DNA of 64,000 nucleotides from contig NC_064541.1 in NCBI RefSeq assembly GCF_023856365.1, forward strand, positions 24,096,214 through 24,160,213. The letters run 5' to 3'. Source of the DNA: Brienomyrus brachyistius (lineage: Eukaryota; Chordata; Actinopteri; Osteoglossiformes; Mormyridae). Of this stretch, positions 1 through 11,612 are shown piece after piece. Both the position numbers and the translations under genes were made by a program. Positions within the stretch are counted from its first letter, which is position 1. The number at the start of each line of letters is the position of its first letter. The notes under the pieces were generated by a model. The model worked only from the letters and a program-made list of their open reading frames with translations, did no database searches and was not told the origin of the DNA.

Positions 1-900
1 GTGGCGCCTGGCAGACAGAGGCATTGGTTGTGAACGAACATGAGGAGGCAAGGAATTTCAGCCACAATACAGCAACACAGAATGGCAGAGAAACATGGGG
101 AAGTCACACCTAGCACAATAAGGCACATACACATATTACAGGTAATTACACACAAACAGACAGACAGACTGCAAAATGTACTGCCACACCACCATTGTCT
201 TTTTTACATTGTTTATCTACCATATCTCCTTTTTAAAAATATTTGTCTTCTGAGCTGTTGCTCTCTTCACCAACACATGATGCATCCTCTGAGGGAGTGT
301 TTATCCCTTCCATGATACAGTTACAGACTCTATAACTTGCTCCACTAATTCAGTCAACCTTGCAGTGCATTTTTTGAGCACAGGTTGTCCAGTGAGGAGG
401 ATACTGTTGCAGATCAGTCCAGTGAACAGGTTTAATAACTTTTTCCGGCATCCAATAGAAAAAAAGGGACAAAAAAGTCACAATCGTGGTCAAGGTACGG
501 GCAGCAGTGCGATCTTCGTCGGAATCCAGGGGGATAGGTAGAGCTCAGAATCTGGGGACAGGTGGGTAGTCATGTGATCTTCATCAGTTGTCAGAGGGCT
601 AGGCTACAGTATATCCGTCGTTGGGAGAAGCAGAACAGGGGTCAGGGCAACAGGCAGGCAAAGGCGCAGACAAGTAAGGGGAATAACGGGACAATAACGC
701 TCAAACTCGCAAAAATAGCTGAGGAACTTGGGTCTGGCTGGTGTGCCAGAAGCGAATAAGTAGGATCTTTCAATGACCCTGATGGTCATCAGCTGTGAGA
801 GGAAGGTGTACAGTAACCGGTTCGGCCGGTTCCATGAGCCGGTGGGGAGGGAGCGCTCTAACAGTCTAACATGCAAACCTACAAGCCAGTGGTTGTGAAA
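1..900. other. Element-like low-identity region, possibly LTR-derived
   Basis: No gene is recognised. On the minus strand 350-880 has the look of a decayed LTR or its flank: a TTATTAAACC polyadenylation-like signal around 430-440 and a pyrimidine-rich stretch. At 70-110 there is a patch (acagcaacac, then aatggcagagaaaca) that recurs imperfectly at 9928-9975, so both places may hold the same unidentified repeat. No TG..CA ends with matching target duplication were found. Confidence 0.3.
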
Positions 901-1078
901 TACTAATACAGACTATTAAACAAACAAACTGTACCCAACTTGTAACAAGAAGGGAATGAGGAGTTAGATATCAGACAGACTTCATTGCGCATGATGATGA
1001 ATGCCCGATAAGTAGGTGCTGTTTGCCAAGAGCTATGCTATTAGAGCATTATGGCCAGATGGCCCTGATTTTACAGAG

Positions 1079-1792
1079 TAGGGATGTCACAAAAACTGGT
1101 AGGCAATGCCAAGATTCGGAAAACATGATGGTATCGGTTTTTCTACAGTATCATAGAAACCGGGGATGCAATTCTTCCGGACCTGACAGGAACAGCAAAT
1201 ACACCTACAAGTGTTTGAGTCTACTTCTGAAAAAATAGGACATACCTGAAATTAAATGCTTATTACTTGAATAACTTGTGCTACACTCATAAATATAGTC
1301 TGGTTTGAATCCTGACAGTCACGAAATGTTAACAGATCAAATCACAAACCGATATCTAAAAGTGTTACATGTTCATTTGAAGAATATTTTAAGTTACCGA
1401 CCTATATTTAATTTCTTTTTAAGCCCGCTGCAATTGGTGATGCAATTGCTTTGTCGCCGTTGATTTTTCCACGGCCCATCTTGAAAACTGTGTAAATAAA
1501 TGCATTACCTATGTTTAATTGTTCTTTTTTCTCCTGCTTTCCACTTCTTTCTTCTGTACTCCTGAATTGTTTTTTGTAATATTAATAGTTTCTTCATTTC
1601 ATTGATTACTTGAAGGTTACAAGCCACTGTTTTTTTGTAATGTTAAAATGTTTTTAATAAACGGGTATATATTGAACTGCATAACATTTATGTTTTGGTT
1701 TTTTATCATGATATTGAATTGGTTATCAAGAATAATGGAATTTCACTATTATTGGTATCAACTACTAATTTTCTGATATCACGATATCCCTA
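1079..1792. mobile_element. Probable hAT-type non-autonomous element
   Basis: The left end TAGGGATGTCAC and the right end, read on the opposite strand as TAGGGATATCGTG, form imperfect terminal inverted repeats about 0.7 kb apart. This pattern is common for small hAT elements in fish. The flanking 8-mers do not match, so the call is tentative. The interior has no open frame and contains a roughly 100-bp segment (1533-1630) that recurs inside the LINE at 2822-2921. Confidence 0.4.
1533..1630. repeat. About 100-bp duplicated segment, copy 1
   Basis: Starting at tcctgctttccacttctttc and running to aagccactg, this stretch is nearly identical in the same orientation to 2822-2921, about 1.29 kb away. 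Differences are scattered single bases. Copy 2 interrupts the reverse transcriptase region of the BovB-like LINE. Confidence 0.8.
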
Positions 1793-1889
1793 GTAGTAAC
1801 CAGTGTACAGGCTCCCAAACAGTCTCCCTTCTGTCGAGCACTGCCACTCTAAGCTCCTTCAGATTAACCTTCATTGTTCCAGTTATGCT

Positions 1890-3140
1890 GTCAGTTCATT
1901 TTAGCCTCTCTCTTCCACTTCTCCTTTTTCCTTCAGTCTTCCCCATCATGAGATCCTTCTTCAATGATAGATGTCTTCTCATGATATGTCCAAGATATTT
2001 AAACTTCTGTCTTATCACCAATATTTCCAAGGAGCAATCAGGTTGAATTTCCTTAATGACTGATTTGTTTGTTCTTATTTTTACCCATGGAACTCTCATG
2101 AACTTCCTCCAACATCAGAGTTTGAATACATCTATTCTTTTGCATTCGACTTTTAGTAAAGTGCAGCTCTCACATCCATACATCACTACTGGAAACACCA
2201 TGGTTTTGACCATATGCACCTTTGTGAACAGTGTGATGCCTCTGCTCTTCATTATGTTGTTTGAACTTGCCATCACTGTCCTTCCAAGAAGCAAATATCT
2301 CTTGATTTCTGGGCTGTAGTTTCCATCAACCGTAATGTTCAAGCCAAGGAAAACTCAATCTGTGGCTGTATCTATTTTCCCCCCATCTATTATCCACAAC
2401 TTGTCTAGGCTTCTTGACATAGTCTTGGTTTTCTTGCTGTTAAGCATCAATCCAGCTTTTGTGCTTCTTTTACCTTCTTTATTAGAGTTTTCAAATCTTC
2501 CAACTTTCGGCCATTAGAGTAGTGTCATCAGCATATCCGAGATTGCAGTTGGTTTTTCCACCGATTTTAATCCCAGCATCTGATTCTTTCAGCCCTGCAT
2601 TTCGCATGATATGGTCAACATGTATATTAAATATGTATTGTGATAATATGCAGCCCTGTAATGCTTCTTTCTCAATGTTGAACCAGTTAGTTGTTCTATG
2701 TTCTGCTCTGACTGTTGCTTCTTGACCTACAGACAGATTTCTCATGAGACATATCAGATGATCTGGGATCCCCATTCCTTTAAGAACATGCCATAATTTG
2801 TCCTGGTCCATTTCTTTTATTTCCTGCTTTCCACTTCTTTCTTCTGTACTCCTGTATTGTTTTTTGTAATATTAATAGTTCCTTCATTTCATTGATTGCT
2901 TGAAGGCTACAAGCCACTGACTATGAGTCAAGGGCTTTGGAGCGATTTCTCCATTATCCAGAAAACATTAGCAAATTTATCTCTGGTGCCTCTTCTAAAT
3001 CCAGCTTGATCATCCTGTAATTCTTTTCCCACGTATTGCTGGAGTTCTTCTTGCAATATGTTTAGCATTGCTTTGCTGGCATAGGAAATAAGTGAGGTTG
3101 TTCTATAATTGAGCAATCCTTTTTTCCACATCTTCGGACT
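1890..3140 (-). mobile_element. BovB-like RTE LINE fragment (reverse transcriptase and C-terminal part)
   Basis: Minus-strand translations give the second half of an RTE-clade LINE protein in the correct order. 3131-2928 has the RT region with ELQDDQAGFRRGTRDKFAN. 2811-2491 has MDQDKLWHVLKGMGIPDHLI, EALQGCILSQYIFNI and the catalytic GYADDTTLM. 2342-2115 has IKRYLLLGR, VFPVVMYGCES and RIDVFKL. 2099-1896 has RVPWVKIRTNKSVIKEIQPD and FKYLGHIMRR. These blocks match the BovB family as I remember it (MDHDKLWKIL, YADDTTLMAES, VVMYGCESWT, GHLMRR) better than the fish Rex3 type. The frames are broken and a foreign 100-bp segment sits at 2822-2921, so the copy is dead. No endonuclease half and no 3' tail were identified. 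Confidence 0.7.
2822..2921. repeat. About 100-bp duplicated segment, copy 2, inside the BovB-like LINE
   Basis: This is the direct-repeat partner of 1533-1630. It falls between the RT block ending near 2928 and the block beginning MDQDKLW at 2811, where other BovB-type proteins would have the DYAKAFDxVDHDKLW motif. It therefore looks like an insertion or a conversion event. Confidence 0.75.
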
Positions 3141-4965
3141 TCCGATGACACCTATGGATAATGGATGAATGTATACAAAATTACTGAATTTTGGGTGATG
3201 TGCATCTGAATGGCTTAGGGCTCTGTTCCCATGTCCAGAATGTATTCAGTTCAAATCCTGTAGCCATCTGAGTAGTAATATAGATCCTTAACCTCTGGGG
3301 GTCCAAGGTCAACTGGCTGCTCAACCCCCCTGGGCATGCTAACATTATAAGAAAAAGAAAAGAATGGGCTTGATTGTTAAAACAAGGTGTAGACTGTAAT
3401 TAAGTCATGCCAATGTGCATCAATGAGTCGATTCTCTATGCCAGCCTGTTCAGGGTACAGATTGAAGTCAGCACTCACGGTGTTATAGTTCGTCGGTCAA
3501 ATCCACGACGTCACCCTTCCACAGGATTCACTCAGCCAGCACCAGTATGGATTTTGGACACAGACTGAAGATTCTTGAGTTTAGATTAAAATTTGAATTT
3601 CCTTCAACATGCAACCCTGGTGGTTTGAGTGCAGCATGAGGAAGGAATACAACATGACTGGAGTTGGAGTAGCTGACTAGGGCTGTTGATTCAGTTACTG
3701 GGTAGAATAGGTAGTGGGGTGGGTATGGGAAAAATACAGACTAGGACTTACTCTGGCAGTAATGAACTACATCTTGCAATGTGCTAATACCTGCCAGGTA
3801 TTAGAACATAGTCATCACTGTGTTAATTAGTTGTGATGGATATTTGTTTTATACCTGGTTGTTTTTTTTCCTTTTTATGCCTTTCCAAATAAATTTATCT
3901 GTTTTAATAATGCCAATATTAATGTAGGTACATCCCCAGACATATTATTTGCCTTTTAAACCAGATATAGCAATTGAGAGAAATTTTATTTAAATTATTA
4001 CAATATATTTTACCAATATTCCCACAGCATCATGGGGGCACTACTGGCATAGATGATCGGCCACAAAATGGCTTTCAAGGTCAGGGAACTTGATTGCATA
4101 CTTAGCTCACACTACTTCAAAACAATGATGTTCAAGGCCATGATGTGTCAAACAAAGGCAGGCACATGATACCATAACTAACAAAGACTTAAATAAATAC
4201 AAAGTACATACACAGACATGGAAAAGGGGTTTCTATAAAGACCATCTAACAGCAAACACATTACTGACCAACAAGGGAACATAGAGGATAGACAGGGATT
4301 TATATACACAAGTAACGAGGGGTAGGTGTGGGTCATTTATTACTCAAGAACTAGGGATTAAGATATCAGGAGATACACGGGACAGAGGAACACAGGATGT
4401 ATATACAAACTAGGTGCAAAGCTAAATATACAACTAAACCACAGACAGAATTAAGCAACAACAAAGACACTATGGACAAGGACCACAACAGACTTCATAA
4501 GCACAAGGAACACGATTACACATATGGTTGACAAAACATAAATAGCCAAAAATCCAAATGTCTCAGTCTGGTCTGAATGGTTATATGGTGGCTCGGGGAA
4601 CAGGGAGAACGATGGGGACCAATTGTGTAGTCTAGTTTGAAGTAGTACTGTAGGTATTCTGTGATGACCCCTTCGCACCCCAATGCAACACCCCGCAATC
4701 CCACAACCAATACCATAATCCCCAAAAGTGTTCCTTGTTTATATTCCTTTCTCATTTCTTAATTTTTAAATCCCAAATACAAAACTGCATTCTAATACAC
4801 TAAACATTCAGAAATGTCCTATTTTGTGCACAGGGCGAGGGAAACATGGTGGAGGGTTATCTGATTGGGTGACGTTTTTACGTTCATATTCAGTGACTCC
4901 CAATCTGGTATTTGTGAAAACAATTACCTCTTGAAATACTTTTATAATGTATTCTGTTACATATT
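3140..4965. other. Intergenic or intronic stretch, mostly unassigned
   Basis: No gene is seen. Around 3180-3340 there is a weak SINE-like pattern (a B-box-like GTTCAAATCC and, further on, CCTTAACC) that I cannot confirm. 4140-4420 is A-rich, with an aggaacacagg and tttatatacacaag style that resembles minus-strand LTR sequence of fish Gypsy elements, but without clear ends. Confidence 0.3.
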
Positions 4966-4967
4966 AC

Positions 4968-5228
4968 TACATCCATCCATCCTCTTTAACCACTTATCCT
5001 ATGCATGGTTGCTGGGGCTCTGGAGCATATCCCAGAGGCCACAGGCAGAAGGCAAAGAACATTCCAGGATTGGCACACTCACACACACATGCAATTTGGT
5101 AACTTCAGCATGTTTTTGGACTGTAGGGGGAAACCAAAGTACCCCGGAGGAAACCACACAATGACATGGGGAAACCATGCAAACTCATACACATGCACAT
5201 ACATGGAGCCATGGAAGAGACTCAAAAC
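4968..5228 (-). mobile_element. tRNA-headed SINE, 5'-truncated
   Basis: On the plus strand it opens with the tail complement acatccatccatcc and a body including GGGGCTCTGGAGCATATCCC, GGAAACCAAAGTACC and CATGCAAACTCATACACATG. It is the reverse complement of the SINE body at 45766-46121. The tRNA-like head is missing and the copy runs directly into the tail of the Rex3 element at about 5231. Confidence 0.75.
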
Positions 5229-5230
5229 CT

Positions 5231-8200
5231 GTCCATCCATCCATCCATCATCTTCCGCTTAATCCGAGGTCGGGTCACGGGGGCAGCAGTCTCAGCAGGG
5301 AAACCCAGACTTCCCTCTCCCCGGCCACTTCATCTAGCTCCTCCGGGGGAATTCCAAGGTGTTCCCAGGCCAGCCGAGAGACATAGTCTCTCCAGCATGT
5401 CCTGGGTCTTCCCCGGGGTCTCCTCCCAGTGGAACATGCCCGGAACACCTGACCAGGGAGGCGTCCCGGAGGCATCCTAATCAGATGCCCGAGCCACCTG
5501 ATCTGGCTCCCCTCAATGCGGAGGAGCAGCGGCTCTACTCTGAGTCCCTCCCGAATGACTGAACTCCTCACCCTATCTCTAAGGGAGAGCCCAGCCACCC
5601 TGCGGAGGAAACTCATTTCAACCGTTTGCACCCGCGACCTCATTCTTTCGGTAACTACCTATAGCGCGAGAGGACCCGATCCCCAATCCCCAACCCGGAG
5701 AGAGCATTCTACGCTTTTCCAGCTGAGAACCATGGTCTCGAATTTGGAGGTGCTGATTCTTATCCCAGCCGCTTCACACTCGGTTGCGAGTCGAAGGTCA
5801 TTGTCCGATGAGGCCAACAGAACCATATCATCTCCAAAAAGCAGAGACCTAATCCTGAGGTCACCAAACCAGGCACCCTCAACGCCCTGGCTGCACCTAG
5901 AAATTCTGTCCATAAAAACTATGAACAGAATCGGTGACAAAGGGCAGCCCTGACGGAGTCCAACCCTCACAGGAAACGAGTCCAACTTATTGCCGCCCAT
6001 GCAGACCAGGCTCTGGCACCAGACATACAGGGACCCAACCGCCCTTAAAAGGAAGCCCGGCACCCCATACTCCCGGAGCACCCCCCACCAGGACTCCCCG
6101 AGGGACACGGTCGAATGCCTTCTCCAAGTCCACGAAACACATGTAGACTGGTCGGGCAAACTCCCATGAACCCTCAAAAACCATGCTGAGAGTATAGAGC
6201 TGGTCCACTGTTCCACGGCCAGGGCGAAAACCACACTGCTCCTCCTGAATCCGAGGTTCGACAATTCAGCGGACCCTCCATTCCAGGACCCCTGAATAGA
6301 CCTTACCAGGGAGATGAGGAGTGTGATCCCCTATAGTTGGAGCACACCCTCCGGTCCCCTTTCTTAAAGAGGGGGACCACCACCCCGGTCTGCCAGTTCA
6401 GAGGCACTGTCCCCGATGTCCACGCGATGCCGCAGATGGGTGTCAACCAGGACAGCCCTGCAACATCTAGGGCCTTGAGGAACTCCGGGCGAATCTCATC
6501 CACCCCCGGGGCCCGGCCACCGAGGAGCTTTTTAACAACCTCAGTGACCTCCGCCCCAGAGATAGGTGAGTCCACCCCCAAGTCCCCACCCTCTGCTTCC
6601 ACATTGGAAGGCGTGTCGGTGGGATTGAGGAGGTTTTCGAAGTATTCCTTCCACCGACCCAAAACGTCCCAAGATGAGGTCAGCAGCACACTATCCCCAC
6701 CATAAACAGTGTTGCGTTGCACCGCTTTCCCGCCCTGAGCCGCCAGATGGTGGACCAGAATCTCCTCGAAGCCGTCCGGAAGTCGTTTTCCATGGCCTAG
6801 CCAAACTCCTCCCACATCTGAGTTTTTGCCTCAGCAACCGCCAAAGCCGCATCTCACTTGGCCTGCCGGTAGCTGTCAGCTGTGTCTGGAGTCCCACAGG
6901 CCAAAAAGGCTTGATAGGACTCCTTCTTGAGCTTGACGGCATCCCTCACCACCAGTGTCTATCAGCGGGTTCGCCGTGACAGGCACCGACCACCTTACGG
7001 CCGCAGATCTGGTCAGTCGCCTCCACAATGGATTCGTGGAACATGGCCGGTTTGGACTCAATATCCCCTGCCTCCCCCGGGATATGAGAGAAGTTCTGCC
7101 GGAGGTAGGAGTTGAAACTCCTCCTGACAGGGGATTCCGCCAGACATTCCCAGCAGACCCTCACTATACGCTTAGGCCTGACAGGCCTGGCCGGCTTCCT
7201 CCCCCACCAGCGGCGCCAACCCACCACCAGGTATTGATCATTTGACAGCTCCGCCCCTCTCTTCACCTGAGTATCCAAGACATGCAGCCTCAAGTCCGAC
7301 GACACGACTACAAAGTCGATCATTGAACTGCGGCTTAGGGTGTCCTGGTGCCAAGTGCACATATGGATACCCTTATGCCTGAACATGGTGTTCATTATGG
7401 ACAATCCGTGACGAGCACAGAAGTCCAATAACAAAGCACCGCTCGGGTTCAGATCGGGGGGGGGTATTCCTTCCAATCACGCCCCTCCAAGTCTCACTGT
7501 CATTGCCCACGTGGGTATTGAAGTCCCCCAGCAGAAAAAGATAGTCCCCAGGAGGAGAGCTCTCCAACACACCTTTCAAGGACTCCAAAAAGGGTGGGTA
7601 TTCTGAACTGGCGCATAAGCACAAATAGTCAGTACCCGTCTGCCAACCCGAAGGCGAAGGGAGGCTACCCTCTCGTCCACTGCGGTAAACCCCAATGTGC
7701 AGGCACCCAGCCAGGGGGCAATAAGTATGCCCACCCCCGCTCGGCGCCTCTCTCCACGGGAAAAGGGTCCAACCCCCCTCAAGGAGACTGGTGCCAGAGC
7801 CCAAGCCGTGTGTTGAGGTGAGTCCGACCATATCTAGCCGGAACTTCACAACCTCGCACACCAGCTCAGGCTCCTTCCCCATCAGAGAGGTGACATTCCA
7901 TGTCCCTAGAGCTAGCTTCTGCAGCCGAGGATCGGACCGCCAAAGTCCCTACCTTTGGCCGCCGCCCAACTCACATTGCACCCGACCCCTATGGCCCCTC
8001 CTATAGGTGGTGAGCCCATTGGAGGGGGGACCCACGTGCCTTGTTCGGGCTGTGCCCGACCAGGTCCCATGCGTGTAGGCCTGGCCACCAGGCGCTCGCC
8101 ATCGAGCCCCACCCCCAGGCCTGGCTTCAGGGGGGGGGTCCCGGTGACCCGTGTCCGGGCAAGGGAAACCGTGAATCCAAAATCTTTCTTTTCATTGCGG

Positions 8201-8240
8201 GTCTTCTGAGATCTGTGTGAAACCAAAATGAGACTATGGC
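5231..8240 (-). mobile_element. Rex3 (RTE clade) LINE, nearly full length, decayed
   Basis: A non-LTR retrotransposon encoding an endonuclease and a reverse transcriptase, on the minus strand. The endonuclease appears in 7882-7373 (start [14 protein letters not shown], then [20 protein letters not shown]) and 7476-6946 ([30 protein letters not shown]). The linker and RT follow in 6815-6303 (KLLGGRAPGVDEIRPEFLK, WQTGVVVPLFKKGDRRVCSN) and 6264-5659 (VGLRQGCPLSPILF, then FGDDMVLL). The C-terminal part is 5643-5275 (MSFLRRVAGLSLRDRV, IRWLGHLIRMPPGRLPGQVF). The 3' end has the (GATG)n tail known for Rex3, seen here as ccatccatccatccatc at 5231-5250. At least five frame breaks make it inactive. The usual (F/Y)ADD catalytic motif reads FGDD. 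A 5' untranslated-like part extends to about 8240. Confidence 0.88.
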
Positions 8241-8475
8241 TTATCTCTCCTGTCTCATTTTTTTCTCCAGAGAAATCTCAAATTAGACTCCTTTTAAGTT
8301 TCAAAGGAGATTTCATCAAGGTCTAAAATAATTCTCAGATTTTCTCAATTTATGTCCCTCTTTTTGATAATGAGAGCTCTCTCTATGAACTCAATCCATT
8401 CTCACTCACCTCAGCCTAATTCATGCATCCCATGCTAAACCCAGACAGAGCAAATAAAGAGCTCACTGTAAGCAC

Positions 8476-9902
8476 TCATTTAATACTCATCCAGACTTTT
8501 TTTTTTTTACTTAGCCCTTTACTTAGGAGGTGCTGGAAAACATCAGCCGAAGCAGAAACACCAGACAGGTTGGAAGGGCCAGCCCCACTGAGTGTGCACA
8601 GAAAAGAGCAAAAAGTCTCCGTGTTTATCAGGTGCTTATTTTTAACATCCACCAGCAAGTTGTTGGCACACAAAAAGTCAGCCCCCAACAATGGAGTGGA
8701 AACACATGCCAGCACAAAAACCCATCGGAAACGCTGTCCATGAAAACAGAGGTCTACTGGCCGATCGGCAAAAGTTTCAATGAATGTGCCGTTAGCAACC
8801 TCTAGGGGAAAACCATGCACTCCTTACTGCTTGTCTAGCTGTGAGGTGGGGAGGACTCTCACCAAAGCGCCATGTCTTTGACAAAGAGCAGACTGCTTTG
8901 CCATCTGGCACCCAGCGCAGCTATAGGCCGGTCCTGATGTTTCCCGGTGGCTTGAAGGAGCAGAGCGGGATGCATTTCTTACCACACAAACCAAAACGGG
9001 CGTGATAAAAACAGTGACCGGACTCAGCAACCGAGCCAAGCTGCAGCAACGACACCAGGGGCAGAAAAAGTGAAATCAGCATGGTGCAGCACTACCGACT
9101 GGCAATGTCCGCTTCTCTCGCCAACTCATGGAAATCTGTAAGTGGGGAGCTTGCTAGAGCTGATCGAACGGGAGCTGGCATCCGCTGCAGAAATAGCTCG
9201 CGAGAAATAAAACAGGGCTGGTGTCTGCCCAGCAAAGATAGCATGTGGTCCATAAGCTCGGACGATTTATGATCTCCCAAGGAGGGCAAGGCGAGAAGCT
9301 GACGTGCCCGCTCCGGCTCTGAAAACCCGCGCTGCCATGTTGAATCTTGTGGTGATGATGCTTGTCCAGTTCGTGCTGCTTCTGAGCCAGCTGGGCCTCG
9401 AGTGTGTGGCACGCCTTCTCTCAACTGAGGAGAGCAGCCTCCGCTTGCTCCCTCTATTGGGTGTGCTTGCAGTTGGGGTTGTACCACTCCTTTTGGTTGG
9501 TGAGCAGTGAATCTTAGCTGAGTGGTGAACAGGCAGAACAAGGGCAGCTTCGGGGAGTACTCCACAGGTGTGGGGCTTCACAGATGGATGAGACAGTGCC
9601 TTCCTCACTCCACCATCCCCTACTCATCTCCTAGTGGTTCTGTCCTAGGCTTCCAGGCAGTTTTGTGCCCAGTGCCCTATCCTCCAGCAGCACCAGCAGA
9701 CAAGCTTTACATTCTGCACGCCTTTCTCCATGGAGCCACTGCCTCTCTTTGCTTGCCACCTCACTGCTGCCTGCAGGTCTACCAGACTAGAGTGGACTTG
9801 CTTGAAAATTGGTAGGAGCACCCACTTCAGAAGTGCCAGTGAGACTGCTTCTAGCATTTCACTTCTGACACCAGTGTGGCATTGGGCAGATTGTGGCATC
9901 AT
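8476..9902 (-). mobile_element. Ty3/Gypsy retrotransposon fragment (gag to protease)
   Basis: Minus-strand frames run in gag-to-pol order. 9565-9092 carries a capsid-like part (LMDHMLSLLGRHQPCFISRE, LFLQRMPAPVRSALASS, HELAREADIA). 9039-8824 carries the gag/protease junction (VCVVRNASRSAPSSHRETSG, then a degraded protease start ending VLPTSQLDKQ). 8820-8476 carries the rest of the protease and the start of pol (ETFADRPVDLCFHGQRF, TPLLGADFLCANNLLVDVK). This arrangement matches fish Gypsy elements. The protease active-site DTG is not preserved and frames change twice, so this is a relic. No LTR was found beside it. Confidence 0.75.
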
Positions 9903-10229
9903 GGCGATGAGTTACTCTTTATATGCACAACAAGCAACAGCAACACGGAGACAATGAATGGCAGGGAAACACAGGGATGTTACACTGAGGAGCGTTAAAT
10001 ACACACAATAACTAATAAATGCAAAGATCAGACAAGAACCAAATACAGCTACAGTTAAGGCCACACACAACAACCGGATACACAGCACAAGTATCTACAC
10101 TAACAATCACAAACAGGGGCTATATACATGATATTATTTGTTTATCTTATGTGCTTCAATATCTCTATTGATATGTATGGAACATATGAATGTTGAACCG
10201 AGATTAACAACTTCCCTTCATGGTTCAAT

Positions 10230-10264
10230 AAAGTATCATCATCGTCATCATCATTATCATCATC
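10230..10264. repeat. (ATC)n microsatellite
   Basis: An imperfect run of ATC/TCA triplets lies about 100 bases upstream of the first tsnare1 exon. Confidence 0.8.
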
Positions 10265-10365
10265 AACTAAATACTGCAACACCAAACAATAATCAGTTTC
10301 CTAATCAGCCTTGTTTATATATGACAACTAATGGCCATGATCTGTTATCCCTGGCAGCAGCACAG

Positions 10366-10435
10366 GTGAGCCCATCTGAGCTGCAGGATGTCTTCCAGGA
10401 GACCTCATCCAACATTTTCCAGATCAATGGCAATG
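10366..10435 (+). CDS. tsnare1: tsnare1 coding exon (syntaxin N-terminal region, first exon seen)
   Basis: This is an internal coding exon of the t-SNARE domain containing 1 gene, a syntaxin-like protein expected to act in vesicle fusion on endosomal membranes. Read in frame from 10366 it encodes VSPSELQDVFQETSSNIFQI and then N-G-N. The human TSNARE1 segment has the same pattern (LQELFQ-M-xNVFRIN), which is the start of the first helix of the syntaxin N-terminal bundle. The donor is GTAAGT directly after 10435 and leaves one base of a split codon. The acceptor is not unique: AG occurs after 10357, 10360 and 10365 (NAGNAG-like), so the exon may begin up to 8 bases earlier. The frame continues perfectly into the next exon at 11613. 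Orthology rests on recall of the human protein, not on a search. Confidence 0.85.
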
Positions 10436-10929
10436 GTAAGTGCCAGTTATTGAAGTTTGAGATTTAGAGTGGTAGAGGTTGGTCCTACCTAGCCAGGATG
10501 TCCCACATAGCATAATAATTCACCAATATCATCCTAAGATTTTTTTTTATTTGTTCTTGAGAATGGTTCTAAACGTCTCTGTCAGACTCATGGCACATTC
10601 TTAAACTGCAGAATTGTTTGCAAAAATATTCTTTTAATGATTTGTTCATAAAATACTAGTTTATACTAATAGCTTATAATGTGTTCTTATAATGATGAAT
10701 TCCATTGTCCTCGTAAACTGAAATTTCTTGCCAGTTGTTTCTAACTGGTTGCCCCAGCAATTTCCATAAAAGGTATACAGGGCTGTGTGCATACACAGTA
10801 ATCACAAACTGAAATTAAGAAGAAACATTGATAGAGAAGACATGAATGCCCAAACGAAAATATAAAGGCAGTGGAGCAGTGGACTTCAAAACATAAGAAA
10901 AATTTAGTAGTTTTGAAATGTTGGTATAG

Positions 10930-11040
10930 CCAGGGATTGATTTAACTGGTACACAAGTACGCTGTTACAACAATCGATTTCCGCACGTATCGTTTTTAAA
11001 GGTGAATGCATACTTGCATACCAGTTATATAAATCCCTGG
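10930..11040. mobile_element. 111-bp foldback element with 6-bp target duplication
   Basis: The two halves are an inverted repeat: CCAGGGATTGATTTAACTGG on the left and CCAGTTATATAAATCCCTGG on the right, followed inward by GTACACAAGTACG against GCATACTTGCATA. It is flanked by GTATAG on both sides (10924-10929 and 11041-11046), a plausible target-site duplication. It lies in the 1.18 kb intron between the first two tsnare1 exons. Confidence 0.7.
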
Positions 11041-11346
11041 GTATAGCAGCAGGAATTGAATAGCAAATGAGCTGCCATATTTAGTAACACGCACAGTGTT
11101 TATAAAATAGCACAAAAAAGATGTATGGGATGCTATTACTCATTTTAAAAACTTAATCATTGTTTTTATTTCTAAATAACTATTAGGCTATTCATTTATT
11201 GTCAAAAGTATAATTATTAAATACTTATTTAATAATATTATAAATTATGAGAATTAAGTCTTAAATCTTATATTACACAACTGTGGAATTTTGTCAGCAC
11301 AGAAATATGCATAAATGTGCTGTTAAGTGTGTTCCTTCCTAATTAC

Positions 11347-11419
11347 AAATCCCGAATAAGAAAACATTAACGAATGGCAGAAAAATCCCAAATAAGAAAA
11401 CGTTGATGAATGCCAGAAT
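11347..11419. repeat. 36-bp tandem duplication
   Basis: Two adjacent units begin AATCCCGAATAAGAAAAC and AATCCCAAATAAGAAAAC, with a few substitutions between them. They lie in the intron before the exon at 11613. Confidence 0.7.
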
Positions 11420-11612
11420 CTTTGTGAGAACTGCGGAAGTGGGTTTTAAAAAGAAATTTCATAAGAGTAGCTGGTGAATGAGCTCCAGTGTTGTTATGTC
11501 AATGTAGTTCTGTTCCTACCCTACTTGATAAGTATATGATATATTTTATGTTGTCTTTTTTTTTACATCATCCAGAGTTCAGTATCTGCATTAACATGAA
11601 TTCTTCACACAG

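Noticed and set aside
1071..1800. 8-bp target duplication for the 1079-1792 element
   Set aside because: The flanking 8-mers ttacagag and gtagtaac do not match, so the element call rests on inverted ends only.
5516..5953. 145-codon plus-strand ORF
   Set aside because: It is the antisense shadow of the Rex3 reverse transcriptase.
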